NCBI RefSeq assembly: GCF_001484605.1
Contig: NZ_CP013747.1
Location: forward strand, 1,426,001-1,490,000
Source of the DNA: Pseudarthrobacter sulfonivorans
GTDB taxonomy: Bacteria; Actinomycetota; Actinomycetes; Actinomycetales; Micrococcaceae
DNA: 64,000 nucleotides
Direction: 5' to 3'
Below the pieces are notes generated by a model. It saw nothing but the letters and a program-made list of their open reading frames with translations, was not told where the DNA came from and made no database searches. Position numbers and translations under genes: made by a program. Below, piece after piece: positions 10,327 through 19,166 of the stretch (position 1 is its first letter; each line of letters opens with the position of its first letter).

Positions 10327-11544
10327 ATGAGCGAACGCAGGGCTGTCACGAAGGTTCTGGCCACGGAATACCGCCGTGCTTCCAAGGCCAGGAAGGGCGA
10401 GATCCTGGATCAGATCTGCGCGGTGACGGGCTGGCACCGCAGTCATGCTCGCAAGGCGCTGGGTCTGGTCCTGAGGATCAGGGTTGTCCGTCCCCGCCCG
10501 CCGAGGCCGCTGGTCTATGACAGCTCTGTGATCGACGCCCTGCGGTTCTGTTGGGCGGTGCAGGGCACGCCGTGCGGGCGGCTGCTGGCGGCGGCCCTGC
10601 CTGATCTGGTTCCGCGTCTGCGCCGGTTCGAGGAGCTTCAGATCGAGGACGGGACGGCGGCGCTGCTGTTGCGGATAGCGCCGGCGACCATTGACCGCCG
10701 GCTCAAGGCGGACCGGGCCAAACTGGATCCGCGGGGCCGGTCCCATACAAAGCCGGGAACGCTGCTGAAGGACTCCATCCCGATGCGGACCTGGGCCGAA
10801 TGGGATGATGCTAGACCCGGTTTCGTGGAGATCGACCTGGTCGGTCACGAGGGCGGCAATTCCCAGGGCGAGTTCTGTTTCACCCTGGATATCACTGACA
10901 TCGCGACGGGCTGGACGGAGACCGTATCGGTGCGGAACAAGGCGCAGAAGTGGGTGTTCGCCGCGATCAAAGAGGCGACCGCGAAGTTCCCCTTTCCCGT
11001 CCTGGGCATCGATTCGGACAACGGGTCCGAGTTCATCAACTGGGGGCTTTTTCGCTGGTGCGAGCAGGAGAAACTGACCTTCACCCGGTCCCGGTCAGGG
11101 AACAAGAACGACGGCGCCCACGTGGAGCAGAAGAACTGGCACATCGTCCGTCAGACCGTGGGTTACCACCGGTACGACACCCCCGGCGAACTGGATCTGC
11201 TGAACCGGATCTGGGAGCTGCAGCGGCTGCTGACCAACCACTTCGGCCCCCAGCAAAAACTCGTCTTCAAGGAGCGCAACGGCGCGAAGACCACGAAGAA
11301 GTACGACCTACCTGCCACGCCATACCAGCGAGTTCTGGCCGACAAGGGCACGGTCCGCAAAACGGACAAAACCCGACTCGGCCGAGAAAACCAGCCCCTG
11401 AACCCGGCAGCCATTCAACGCCAGATCCAGGCACTCACCGCCGAGCTACTGACGCTCACGACCAGCAAACAAGCCGCCAAACCCAAGCCCGCCACGCGCG
11501 CACTTCCGAATGATTCCACGAAGACGGCCACGCGCGCATCTTGA
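10327..11544 (+). CDS. DDE transposase with rve integrase core
   Basis: A 405-residue transposase. An N-terminal helix-turn-helix region (TGWHRSHARKALG) precedes a retroviral-integrase-type catalytic core with the three acidic positions visible as FVEIDLVGHEGG (first Asp), LGIDSDNGSEF (second Asp) and GAHVEQKNWHIVR (Glu). The C-terminus is basic. I chose ATG 10327 because GGAG sits 6 bases upstream; ATG 10315 is also in frame. The final codons run through the right inverted repeat and the TGA stop is completed by two bases of flanking DNA, so the stop depends on the insertion site. The gene looks intact. Confidence 0.88.
   Translation: MSERRAVTKVLATEYRRASKARKGEILDQICAVTGWHRSHARKALGLVLRIRVVRPRPPRPLVYDSSVIDALRFCWAVQGTPCGRLLAAALPDLVPRLRRFEELQIEDGTAALLLRIAPATIDRRLKADRAKLDPRGRSHTKPGTLLKDSIPMRTWAEWDDARPGFVEIDLVGHEGGNSQGEFCFTLDITDIATGWTETVSVRNKAQKWVFAAIKEATAKFPFPVLGIDSDNGSEFINWGLFRWCEQEKLTFTRSRSGNKNDGAHVEQKNWHIVRQTVGYHRYDTPGELDLLNRIWELQRLLTNHFGPQQKLVFKERNGAKTTKKYDLPATPYQRVLADKGTVRKTDKTRLGRENQPLNPAAIQRQIQALTAELLTLTTSKQAAKPKPATRALPNDSTKTATRAS
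11492..11542 (-). repeat. Right end of the insertion sequence
   Basis: The inverted partner of the left end, with two CACGCGCGCA motifs 36 bp apart. It overlaps the last 17 codons of the transposase gene. Confidence 0.75.
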
Positions 11545-11574
11545 CATGATTCCTCGGGATGAGGTCGGCGGGGT

Positions 11575-12126
11575 TCAGTCCCGCAGCCGCTCCACGGCAG
11601 CGAGGAGCTCCTCAATGTCTCCATGCCTGCCCCTGCCGTCCCCGGTGGTGCCGCTTTCCCACATGGCGTTGAAATACAGCCCGTCCCCCATATACAGCAC
11701 GGCTTTCGCCATGGCCGTGCCGACATCGGCCGCGATCAGGTCCAACCATTGCTGCTGGATGGCGGCAAAACGGCGCCGGGCCTCTTCATGGGCCACTTCA
11801 GCCAGGCGCGTGGCGGCCACGAAGGATCGGTCCATGGGCGAGTCGGACCAGAGCGAGGAACGGATGAAGTAGGCCGCCGCACCTTCGGCTGCTTCGGCCA
11901 TCAGCGCGAGGTCCTCGACGGCCAGCCGGTCCAGCCGCTCCAGCACCGCAGCGATCAGCGCTTCCTTGTTGGGGAAGTGATAGAGCAACCCGCCCTTGGA
12001 CACACCTGCCCGCTTGGCCACCGCATCCAAAGTGGCAGCCCGCTCCCCCACGTCGATCAGGAGTTCTTCAAAAGCGTCGAGGACTGCGTCGCGTGCGACG
12101 GGATTTCTGGCCATGGCTTCAATCAT
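11575..12126 (-). CDS. TetR/AcrR-family repressor
   Basis: A 183-residue regulator with an N-terminal TetR helix-turn-helix (ATLDAVAKRAGVSKGGLLYH, about residues 32-51) and a ligand-binding helical C-terminal domain. The ATG at 12126 follows GGAG at a suitable distance. It is divergent from an MFS exporter gene, with a 36-bp palindrome in between that covers the promoters of both. The standard reading is that it represses the exporter and itself until a ligand, often an exporter substrate, binds. The ligand is unknown. Confidence 0.92.
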   Translation of the reverse strand: MIEAMARNPVARDAVLDAFEELLIDVGERAATLDAVAKRAGVSKGGLLYHFPNKEALIAAVLERLDRLAVEDLALMAEAAEGAAAYFIRSSLWSDSPMDRSFVAATRLAEVAHEEARRRFAAIQQQWLDLIAADVGTAMAKAVLYMGDGLYFNAMWESGTTGDGRGRHGDIEELLAAVERLRD

Positions 12127-12144
12127 GCACGCTCCGGGTCGCGT

Positions 12145-12180
12145 TTCTTAACTGTACCGTCTGGACGGTATAGTTAAGAA
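12145..12180. promoter_or_regulatory. TetR operator and divergent promoters
   Basis: A 36-bp near-perfect palindrome whose halves begin and end TTCTTAACT / AGTTAAGAA, with TACCGTC-TG-GACGGTA at the centre. A -10-like TATAGT (12169-12174) lies only 7 bases before the exporter ATG, and the mirrored TACAGT serves the repressor side. One bound repressor could close both promoters. Confidence 0.8.
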
Positions 12181-12181
12181 C

Positions 12182-13768
12182 ATGACATTGTCCGCACAGT
12201 CCAACCAGAACACCCGAAGCACATCCACCACGGCTGCCGATTTCAGGCCGTCGGGGCCCGCCAAGGCGCCCTGGCGCGATTGGCACGCGCTGGCCCTGCT
12301 GATGTTTCCGGTGCTCCTGGTTGCGGTGGACAACACTGCGTTGACGTTCGCGCTTCCGGCCATCGCGAGCAGCCTGGAGACAACCGGAGTCCAGCTGCTG
12401 TGGATTGTGGACGCCTATCCCCTGGTGCTTGCCGGATTGCTGGTCGCCATGGGCAGCCTGGGCGACCGGATCGGGCGCCGCCGGCTGCTGCTGACCGGCA
12501 GTGTTGGCTTCGCCGCGGTATCAGCAGCAACAGCCTTTGCTCCCAGCGCGGAGTGGCTGATAGCGGGACGGGCCATGCTGGGGTTCTTCGGGGCCATGTT
12601 GATGCCCTCAACCCTGTCCCTGATCCGCAACATTTTTCCGGACCCAAACCGGCGTCGGCTGGCCGTTGCCATCTGGGCTGCCGGCTTCTCCGGCGGCGCC
12701 GCCCTGGGTCCCATCTTCGGCGGGTGGCTGCTGGAGCAGTTCTGGTGGGGCGCCATCCTGCTGGTCGCCGTGCCCATCATGCTGCCCCTGCTGGCGTTCG
12801 GCCCTGCGTTCATCCCGGAATCAAAAGATCCGCGCCCCGGCCGGGTGGACGTGCCCAGCATCGTCCTGTCCCTGCTGGTAATGGTGCCCGTTGTGTATGG
12901 CATCAAGGAGCTGGCGACCGATGGTTTCGGGGCCGCTCCCGTGGGTCTTATTGCCTTTGGCCTGGCCATGGGCGTCGTCTTTGTCCGCCGCCAGCAGCGG
13001 CTGGCCAGCCCCCTGCTGGACATGTCCCTGTTCGGCAACCGGGTCTTCAGCACTGCCATCACGGCAAACGTGCTGGCCCTGTTCTCCTTCAACGGCTTCA
13101 TCTTGTTCCTCGCCCAGCACCTGCAGCTCCTGGACGGAATGACGCCGTCGGCCGCCGGAATTGCCATGATCCCGGCCCTGGTGGCCACAGTGCTGGCCGG
13201 GCTGGCAGTGGTGCCGATGGTCCGGAAGGTGCGTCCGGGCTTTGTGGTGGCGGGTGGCCTGGCCCTGAGCGCCACCGGCTACGGAATCGTGGTCTTCGGT
13301 GACCACGGCTCCGGCCCGGCCCTCCTGCTGGCCGCGCTGCTGATCCTCGCCCTGGGCGTGGGCACAGCGGAAACCATTTCCAATGACCTCATCCTGGGCT
13401 CCGTTCCAGTGGAGAAGTCAGGAGCGGCGGCCGCCATCTCCGAAACGGGCTATGAGGTGGGGTCCCTGCTGGGGACGGCGGTGCTGGGCTCCATCCTGAC
13501 CGCTTCCTACCAGCGCAATCTCCGGCTTCCGGCCGGGGTGGAGGAAACGGCGTCGGGCACTGCAGTACACCAGGCGGGTGAAACTCTGGCGGGCGCCGTG
13601 GAGCTGGCCGCCGGCCTGCCTGCTCCGCTGGCCGAAGCGCTCCGCGGCGCAGCACGCCTGGCGTTTGATTCGGGCGTCCACACCACTGCGGCAATCGCGC
13701 TGGTACTGATGGCGAGCGCGGCAGCCCTCGCCGCCGTCGTACTCCGGAAAGTTCCGACGGCGGACTAG
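12182..13768 (+). CDS. MFS multidrug exporter, DHA2 (14-helix) type
   Basis: A 528-residue transporter of the EmrB/QacA branch of the major facilitator superfamily, expected to export toxic cations or drugs by proton antiport. Visible are the first helix with VDNTALTFALPAIASSL, the motif-A loop GSLGDRIGRRRLLLTG, and motif-C-like SGGAALGPIFGGWLLE in helix five, with about 14 hydrophobic segments. The ATG at 12182 lies just after the palindromic operator with no ribosome site, so translation is probably leaderless. It is controlled by the divergent TetR gene. Substrates cannot be named from sequence. Confidence 0.9.
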   Translation: MTLSAQSNQNTRSTSTTAADFRPSGPAKAPWRDWHALALLMFPVLLVAVDNTALTFALPAIASSLETTGVQLLWIVDAYPLVLAGLLVAMGSLGDRIGRRRLLLTGSVGFAAVSAATAFAPSAEWLIAGRAMLGFFGAMLMPSTLSLIRNIFPDPNRRRLAVAIWAAGFSGGAALGPIFGGWLLEQFWWGAILLVAVPIMLPLLAFGPAFIPESKDPRPGRVDVPSIVLSLLVMVPVVYGIKELATDGFGAAPVGLIAFGLAMGVVFVRRQQRLASPLLDMSLFGNRVFSTAITANVLALFSFNGFILFLAQHLQLLDGMTPSAAGIAMIPALVATVLAGLAVVPMVRKVRPGFVVAGGLALSATGYGIVVFGDHGSGPALLLAALLILALGVGTAETISNDLILGSVPVEKSGAAAAISETGYEVGSLLGTAVLGSILTASYQRNLRLPAGVEETASGTAVHQAGETLAGAVELAAGLPAPLAEALRGAARLAFDSGVHTTAAIALVLMASAAALAAVVLRKVPTAD

Positions 13769-13801
13769 GCGCTCGTCTCCGGCAAGCCGGCGAGCGCACA
13801 A

Positions 13802-13841
13802 AAGCGCCCGGCGCGGGAAGTCATTCCGGCGCCGGGCGCTT
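13802..13841 (-). terminator. Rho-independent terminator after dps
   Basis: A 13-bp perfect stem, AAGCGCCCGGCGC and its complement, with a 14-base loop; on the minus strand it is followed by TTTTGTG. It lies between the convergent MFS and dps genes and may serve both. Confidence 0.8.
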
Positions 13842-13864
13842 GTGGCCTCATTAGGGGCCGGCTC

Positions 13865-14344
13865 TTACTTGGCGTCAGGGGCGGTGACGCTGGCGGAGGC
13901 CTTCATGGTCTCGGCGTTCACCATCCACGCGTACTGCTCCAGCTTGGCGATGAATTCGTGGAGCAGGTCCGCGGTGGTGGGATCCTCGTCGTCCACTTCG
14001 TCATGGACCTTGCGCATGGTGCCCACGGCAGCCTCAAGCGCGGCAACGATCCGCTCGATGGCGTCCTTTGTGTTAATGAGGCCTTCGGGGAACTGCGCGA
14101 GGCTGGTGGACTTGGCCACGGTGGCACTGCGGCCGTCCGGCAGGGCATGCAGGGCGCGCATCCGCTCGGCCATATCGTCCGCGAACTGCCGGGCGGCATC
14201 CACGATTTCGTCCAGCTGCAGGTGAAGGTCCCGGAAGTTGGTCCCCACAATGTTCCAGTGGGCCTGCTTGCCCTGGATGTGCAGCTCAATCAGGTCCGCA
14301 AGTACGGCCTGCAGGTTATTGGTCAGGGTCGGTGAAGCTTTCAT
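13865..14344 (-). CDS. dps: Dps-family DNA-protecting ferritin-like protein
   Basis: A 159-residue Dps protein: dodecamers that oxidise and store iron and shield DNA in stationary phase or oxidative stress. The intersubunit ferroxidase ligands are visible in IQGKQAHWNIVGTNFRDLHL (about residues 23-42, with His) and LDEIVDAARQFADDMAER (Asp/Glu, about residues 43-60). GGAGG precedes the ATG at 14344. It has its own terminator. A short acidic-free C-terminal tail replaces the Lys-rich tail of E. coli Dps, so DNA contact is probably by other means. No clear OxyR or DtxR site is seen upstream. Confidence 0.93.
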   Translation of the reverse strand: MKASPTLTNNLQAVLADLIELHIQGKQAHWNIVGTNFRDLHLQLDEIVDAARQFADDMAERMRALHALPDGRSATVAKSTSLAQFPEGLINTKDAIERIVAALEAAVGTMRKVHDEVDDEDPTTADLLHEFIAKLEQYAWMVNAETMKASASVTAPDAK

Positions 14345-14504
14345 GAATCCTCCTCGATTGGTCCAGTAGTCCCGACGCTATCAGCCGCGGGATCGATCGC
14401 GGCAGGCCGGAAGCAAATTTCTCAGTGAGCTTACTAATCTCACGGAGCGAGACAAAAGAATGGGATTCATTTAAACCATTGCGCGAAAGCCGTGCACCCT
14501 CCAT

Positions 14505-14529
14505 ACTAAATGAACGTCATTCATTTAGT
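14505..14529. promoter_or_regulatory. Palindromic operator of the agmatine operon
   Basis: ACTAAATGAA and TTCATTTAGT form perfect 10-bp arms around a 5-base centre, 27 bases before the first gene. Size and TGAAnnnnnTTCA core fit a TetR-family repressor site. No regulator gene adjoins the operon, so the cognate protein must be elsewhere. Confidence 0.7.
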
Positions 14530-14556
14530 GACGGTCGTCTCACTGGAAGTAAGCAC

Positions 14557-15669
14557 ATGATTGAAATTTCCTGCCTCGACTCACCCATGTCCCTGGCCCG
14601 GACAACGCCGTCCGTCCGCCCTGCCCTTCGGGTGGGCGTTGTGCAGCACCGCTGGCACGCAGACACCGCCGTCCTGCAGGCGGAACTCGATGAAGGAATC
14701 GGCCGCGCCGCCCGGCTCGGCGCGTCGGTGGTGTTCCTGCCCGAACTCACGCTTTCCCGCTACCCTGCAGACACCTGCCCCGAAAATGACACCACGCGCC
14801 CTGGAGCGGCGCGGCCCCGGCCGGCGGACATCGCTGAGGACCTGCTCACCGGACCCACCTTCCGGTTTGCTGCCGAGTCGGCCCGCCGCCACGGCGTGGC
14901 TGTCCATGCCTCGCTCTACCAGCAGGCACCGAACCCGGACGGCAGCGACGACGGCCTGGGGCTGAACACCGCCATCCTGGTGTCGTCCGAGGGCGAACTG
15001 CTCGCCCGCACGCACAAGCTCCACATCCCGGTCACCGCCGGCTACTACGAAGACAAGTTCTTCCGCCAGGGGCCGGCGGCCGCGGACGCCTACGAGGTCC
15101 ACGCGCCGGCAGAACTGGGCGGCGCCCGGCTGGGCATGCCCACCTGCTGGGACGAATGGTTCCCAGAGGTGGCCCGGCTCTACTCCCTCGGCGGCGCCGA
15201 GATCCTGGTCTACCCCACCGCCATCGGTTCCGAACCGGACCACCCGGACTTCGACACCCAGCCGCTGTGGCAGCAGGTCATTGTGGGCAACGGCATCGCC
15301 AACGGCCTGTTTATGATCGCCCCCAACCGCTGGGGCAGTGAAGGAACGCTGAACTTCTACGGCTCCTCCTTCATCTCCGACCCCTACGGCCGCGTCCTCG
15401 TGCAGGCCCCGCGTGACGCCTCCGCAGTGCTGGTGGCAGACCTCGACCTGGACCAGCGGCGGGACTGGCTGACGCTCTTCCCCTTCCTGTCCACGCGCCG
15501 CCCCGATACCTACGGCCGGCTTACGGAACCCGTACGCCGTGACCAGCCGCTCGGCGGCGAAGAGTCGGGGATTTCGCTCCCCACCCGCCCCCTAACCTCG
15601 CAAGCTCGGTCAGGGAACCCTGCGGTCGTGGCCCCAGGCTCAATCACCGGTCAGGAAGTGACCGCATGA
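14557..15669 (+). CDS. aguB: Carbon-nitrogen hydrolase, likely N-carbamoylputrescine amidase
   Basis: A nitrilase-superfamily enzyme of about 370 residues. The Glu-Lys-Cys triad is visible in VVFLPELTLSRYP (Glu), RTHKLHIPVTAGYYEDKFF (Lys) and MPTCWDEWFPEVARL (Cys). The CWDEWFPE context is close to the CWDQWFPE of N-carbamoylputrescine amidases, which split N-carbamoylputrescine into putrescine, ammonia and CO2. The ATG at 14557 has GGAAG 7 bases upstream. Its stop overlaps the start of the agmatine deiminase gene, which makes its substrate; the pair forms the classical two-step route from agmatine to putrescine. The C-terminal tail of about 40 residues is longer than usual. Confidence 0.87.
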   Translation: MIEISCLDSPMSLARTTPSVRPALRVGVVQHRWHADTAVLQAELDEGIGRAARLGASVVFLPELTLSRYPADTCPENDTTRPGAARPRPADIAEDLLTGPTFRFAAESARRHGVAVHASLYQQAPNPDGSDDGLGLNTAILVSSEGELLARTHKLHIPVTAGYYEDKFFRQGPAAADAYEVHAPAELGGARLGMPTCWDEWFPEVARLYSLGGAEILVYPTAIGSEPDHPDFDTQPLWQQVIVGNGIANGLFMIAPNRWGSEGTLNFYGSSFISDPYGRVLVQAPRDASAVLVADLDLDQRRDWLTLFPFLSTRRPDTYGRLTEPVRRDQPLGGEESGISLPTRPLTSQARSGNPAVVAPGSITGQEVTA

Positions 15670-16691
15670 GCACGTGGCGCATGCCCGCCGAAACCGCTCC
15701 GCAGGAGCGGCTGTGGATGGCCTTTCCCACCGGCGGCTACACGCTGGGCGACACGGAGGAAGATGCCCACGCTGCCCGGTCCACCTGGGCAGCGGTGGCC
15801 AACGCCGCCGTCGAATTTGAGCCGGTCACCGTGGTGGTGGACCCCGACGACGTCGGTATCGCCGCCCGCTATCTGAACCGGAACGTCGAGGTACTTGCCG
15901 CCCCGCTCAACGATGCGTGGATGCGGGACATCGGCCCCACGTTTGTGCTGGACCAGGACGGGAGCCTCGGCGCCGTCGACTGGATCTTCAACGGCTGGGG
16001 CGCCCAGGACTGGGCGCGCTGGGACAAGGACGCGCTGATCGCCGGCGAAGTCTCGGGCCGATCCGGCGCCACGCACATCGTGTCCGCGCTGGTCAACGAA
16101 GGAGGCGGCATCCAGGTGGACGGCCAGGGAACCGTGCTCGTGACCGAAACCGTGCAGCTGGATCCGGGCCGCAACCCGGGACTCAGCCGGGCCGACGTCG
16201 AAGCCGAGCTCGCCCGGACCATCGGCGCCACGCAGGTGGTCTGGCTCCCGCGCGGACTGGCCCGCGACTCGGAACGGTTCGGGACGCGCGGTCATGTGGA
16301 CATCGTGGCCGCCATCCCCTCCCCCGGCACACTGCTGGTGCATTCCCAGCAGGACCCCCGCCACCCGGACTTCCAGGTAAGCCGCGACATCATCGAGCAC
16401 CTGCGCACCACGAGGGACGCGGCCGGACGGGAGTGGTCCATCATCGAAGTCCCCGCCCCTGAAGTGCTCTGGGATGACGAAGGCTTTGTCGACTACAGCT
16501 ACATCAACCACGTCGTGGTCAACGGCGGCGTCATCGCCTGTACCTTCGGGGACCCGAACGATGACAAGGCGCTGCAGATCCTGGCGGAGGCCTACCCCGG
16601 CCGGCGTGTGGTCGGCATTGACGCCCGTGAGCTCTTCGCCCGCGGCGGCGGCATCCACTGCATCACCCAACAGCAGCCTGCTGCCTCGTAG
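15666..16691 (+). CDS. aguA: Agmatine deiminase
   Basis: A 341-residue member of the porphyromonas-type peptidyl-arginine deiminase family. It hydrolyses agmatine to N-carbamoylputrescine and ammonia. Motifs: NDAWMRDIGPTFV (about residues 83-95), NEGGGIQVDGQGTVLVTE, RGHVDIVAAIP, and the catalytic Cys in RGGGIHCITQQ at the C-terminus. The start ATG overlaps the amidase stop by 4 bases, implying coupled translation. Length and all active-site segments are normal. Confidence 0.95.
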   Translation: MSTWRMPAETAPQERLWMAFPTGGYTLGDTEEDAHAARSTWAAVANAAVEFEPVTVVVDPDDVGIAARYLNRNVEVLAAPLNDAWMRDIGPTFVLDQDGSLGAVDWIFNGWGAQDWARWDKDALIAGEVSGRSGATHIVSALVNEGGGIQVDGQGTVLVTETVQLDPGRNPGLSRADVEAELARTIGATQVVWLPRGLARDSERFGTRGHVDIVAAIPSPGTLLVHSQQDPRHPDFQVSRDIIEHLRTTRDAAGREWSIIEVPAPEVLWDDEGFVDYSYINHVVVNGGVIACTFGDPNDDKALQILAEAYPGRRVVGIDARELFARGGGIHCITQQQPAAS

Positions 16692-16704
16692 AAAGAGCTG
16701 GACA

Positions 16705-18267
16705 ATGACTCAAACCACCCGCACGAGCACCCCCGCAAGCCAGCCATCCGGGACCGACCCGGCCGGCTCGGCGCACGGCATCACCGCAAAAGGACTGAAG
16801 GGCGGGCAGCTGGGCCTCCTCGCCGTCGTCGTTCTCGGCATTTCCACCATCGCACCGGCCTACACGCTGACCAGCGCCCTGGGCCCCACCGTTAATGAGG
16901 CGGGGCTCCAGTTGCCCGTCATTTTCCTGATCGGGTTCATCCCCATGATCCTGGTGTCACTCGCCTACCGGGAACTCAACGCCGATTCCCCGGACAGCGG
17001 CACCACGTTCACCTGGGTCACCAAAGCGTTTGGCCCCTGGGTGGGCTGGATGGGCGGCTGGGGACTGCTCGCCGCCAACATCATCGTCCTGTCCAACCTG
17101 GCAGGCGTGGCCGTCGACTTCTTCTATCTCTTCCTGTCACAGCTGACGGGTGCACCTGAACTCGCGGACCTCGCGGCCAATAAGCCGTTGAACGTCCTGA
17201 CGTGCTTCGTGTTCGTGGCCCTCGCCGTGTGGGTGAGCTACCGCGGCCTGCACACCACCAAGCTGGTCCAGTACGGACTCGTCGGATTCCAGCTGCTGGT
17301 CCTGGGACTTTTTGTGGGCATGGCGTTCGCGAACTGGTCCACGTCGGAAACGGCCATCCCCTTCAGCTGGGAGTGGTTCGACGTCACCAGGATCGAGACG
17401 TTCGGGCAGATCGCTGCCGGCATCTCGCTGTCGATCTTTGTCTACTGGGGCTGGGACGTGTGCCTGACGGTGAACGAGGAAACCGCCAACGGCAAAAAGA
17501 CCGCGGGCCTCGCCGGCACGCTCACCGCCGTCGTTGTCCTGGGGATCTACCTGTTGGTGAGCATCGCCACCATGATGTTCGCCGGCGTCGGCGATACCGG
17601 GATTGGCCTGAACAACACTGAGAACCACGAGAACCTCTTCACGGCGCTGGCCTCGCCGATCATGGGGCCGTTCGCCATCCTGATGTCGCTCGCGGTGCTG
17701 TCCAGTTCGGCCGCGTCCCTGCAGTCCACGTTCACGTCGCCGTCGCGCAGCCTGCTGGCCATGGCCCACTACGGTGCGCTGCCTGCGCCGTTCAGCCACA
17801 TCAGCAAGCGCTTCTCGACGCCGGGCTTCGCAACAGTGGCGGCGGGCATCCTGTCCGCTGGGTTCTACGCGGTGATGCATGTGATCAGCGAAAACGTCCT
17901 GAACGACACCATTCTGGCCCTCGGCCTGATGATCTGCTTCTACTACGGCCTGACCGCCATCGCCTGCGCCTGGTACTTCCGGAACAGCGTGTTCAGCAGC
18001 GTCCGCAACTTCATGCTGCGGCTGCTCTGCCCGGTAGCGGGCGGCGTCGGATTGTTTGTGGTTTTCCTGCAGACAGCCATCGACAGCTGGGCGCCGGAGT
18101 TCGGCAGCGGTTCGGAGGTCTTCGGGGTTGGGCTGGTGTTTGTCCTAGGCATCGGGATCCTGGCGCTCGGGGCTGTGCTCATGGTGATCATGGCACGCCT
18201 CCGCCCGGGGTTCTTCCGCGGCGAGACCATCCGCCGGGACACCCCCGCACTGGTGGTGCCCGAGTAG
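16705..18267 (+). CDS. APC-superfamily amino acid/polyamine permease
   Basis: A 520-residue membrane transporter with about 12 hydrophobic helices. The first helix region GISTIAPAYTLTSALGP and the following REL-NADSPDSGTTFTWVTKAFGPWVGW are typical of APC permeases (amino acid-polyamine-organocation). The ATG at 16705 follows GAAAGAG and lies 13 bases after aguA. Context points to agmatine or a related amine as substrate, feeding the two enzymes upstream. A strong terminator follows. Exporter, antiporter or importer modes are all known in this family. Confidence 0.88.
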   Translation: MTQTTRTSTPASQPSGTDPAGSAHGITAKGLKGGQLGLLAVVVLGISTIAPAYTLTSALGPTVNEAGLQLPVIFLIGFIPMILVSLAYRELNADSPDSGTTFTWVTKAFGPWVGWMGGWGLLAANIIVLSNLAGVAVDFFYLFLSQLTGAPELADLAANKPLNVLTCFVFVALAVWVSYRGLHTTKLVQYGLVGFQLLVLGLFVGMAFANWSTSETAIPFSWEWFDVTRIETFGQIAAGISLSIFVYWGWDVCLTVNEETANGKKTAGLAGTLTAVVVLGIYLLVSIATMMFAGVGDTGIGLNNTENHENLFTALASPIMGPFAILMSLAVLSSSAASLQSTFTSPSRSLLAMAHYGALPAPFSHISKRFSTPGFATVAAGILSAGFYAVMHVISENVLNDTILALGLMICFYYGLTAIACAWYFRNSVFSSVRNFMLRLLCPVAGGVGLFVVFLQTAIDSWAPEFGSGSEVFGVGLVFVLGIGILALGAVLMVIMARLRPGFFRGETIRRDTPALVVPE

Positions 18268-18291
18268 TTGCCCTACCCACAGCACACAGCA

Positions 18292-18337
18292 CGGCGCCCT
18301 GCCCGGAAAGTCTCCGGAGCAGGGCGCCGTTCTTTGG
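18292..18337 (+). terminator. Terminator of the agmatine operon
   Basis: CGGCGCCCTGC at 18292-18302 pairs with GCAGGGCGCCG at 18319-18329, followed by TTCTTTGGTTTT. It closes the amidase-deiminase-permease transcript. Confidence 0.85.
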
Positions 18338-18381
18338 TTTTCCTGATCTTGTCTCAACTGCGGTACAACATCGAACCGCCG

Positions 18382-18930
18382 TCACCAGAAGTGCGCTACA
18401 TCCACCACCATGCGCGATCCGGATCCGGGACCGTCCAGGGTGAACACCCGGAACGGGAGCCGGGCACGAACGCCCAGGCCGATGCTGGTGTAGCCCTCAA
18501 AGCTGCCTGCGTAGGCCAGCTGCCGGAAGGTCTGGTATCCCGAAACGTTAGTAAGTTCGGCCTTGCTCGCCGGCTTGTACGTCTCCTTGTAGTTGCTGTC
18601 GTGGGACGGTGCGTTCACAGTGACTTGGAGGAACGCGCCACCCCGCAGCGGGATGCCAAAACCTGAACCGTCCTGTACCGCCATGGGTACGTACCGGACG
18701 GTGTAGCCGGCAACAGGGCCGTTGAGATCAACCACCATCCGGTCAAAGCAGTAGTGCTGCCCTGTCCGGACGTTGGTGACGGATGCGGTGCTCATGGCCG
18801 GGTCTGATTCAGCCAGCGATCCCCATACGAGCCCGCAATACGATGTGGTTGCCGAGGCGGGCCCCGGAGCCAGGAAACCCAATCCAACAGCCATCAAAAT
18901 GACTGTCAGCCACGTATGAATCTTTTTCAT
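18382..18930 (-). CDS. Secreted AMIN-like domain protein
   Basis: A 182-residue exported protein. A Sec signal peptide (MKKIHTWLTVILMAVGLGF...) ends near ASA-TTSYCG; the mature part is a single beta-rich domain with CGLVWGS, a RTGQHYCFDRMVVDLNG segment and a closing RMVVDVAHFW. Two Cys (CGLVW and HYCFD) could form a disulfide. This matches the actinobacterial AMIN-like domain, which is usually found alone or in lipoproteins and has no known activity; the related AMIN domain binds peptidoglycan or septal components. There is no lipobox Cys. It is monocistronic. Confidence 0.75.
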   Translation of the reverse strand: MKKIHTWLTVILMAVGLGFLAPGPASATTSYCGLVWGSLAESDPAMSTASVTNVRTGQHYCFDRMVVDLNGPVAGYTVRYVPMAVQDGSGFGIPLRGGAFLQVTVNAPSHDSNYKETYKPASKAELTNVSGYQTFRQLAYAGSFEGYTSIGLGVRARLPFRVFTLDGPGSGSRMVVDVAHFW

Positions 18931-19166
18931 TGTGGGCCACCCTTCGAGTGATTAGGTAGCTCAAGCGTAGGAGTCTCCAAGGCCACTCAAAAGGGTTGTT
19001 GCCGCTTCGGCACGGAACCGTTAGTCGGCCTTGGTTCCGGTCACGCGGGCGTAATTCTGAAGCACTTTGCGGGGCCATCGAAACGCTATTAACACCGTTT
19101 CTGCACCCTGCCGTTATGCATAATAACGACGCCGGCGCACCTCACCGGACTGCCGCCGTCGGCCGT

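Larger units (their letters stand above)
10216..11542. mobile_element. Complete insertion sequence, about 1.33 kb
   Basis: The ends are imperfect inverted repeats: each outer tip reads AAGATGCGCGCGT inward, and each end holds a second copy of the GCGCGCGT motif 36 bp further in (10219 and 10255 on the left; 11503 and 11539 read inward on the right). One transposase gene fills the element. No target-site duplication is evident: the bases just outside the tips do not match beyond one position. It sits between the gcvP riboswitch and a TetR gene without breaking any gene. I could not assign an IS family with confidence. Confidence 0.8.

Noticed and set aside
10216..11542. A target-site duplication for the insertion sequence
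   Set aside because: Flanking bases do not match beyond one position at the tips I defined.
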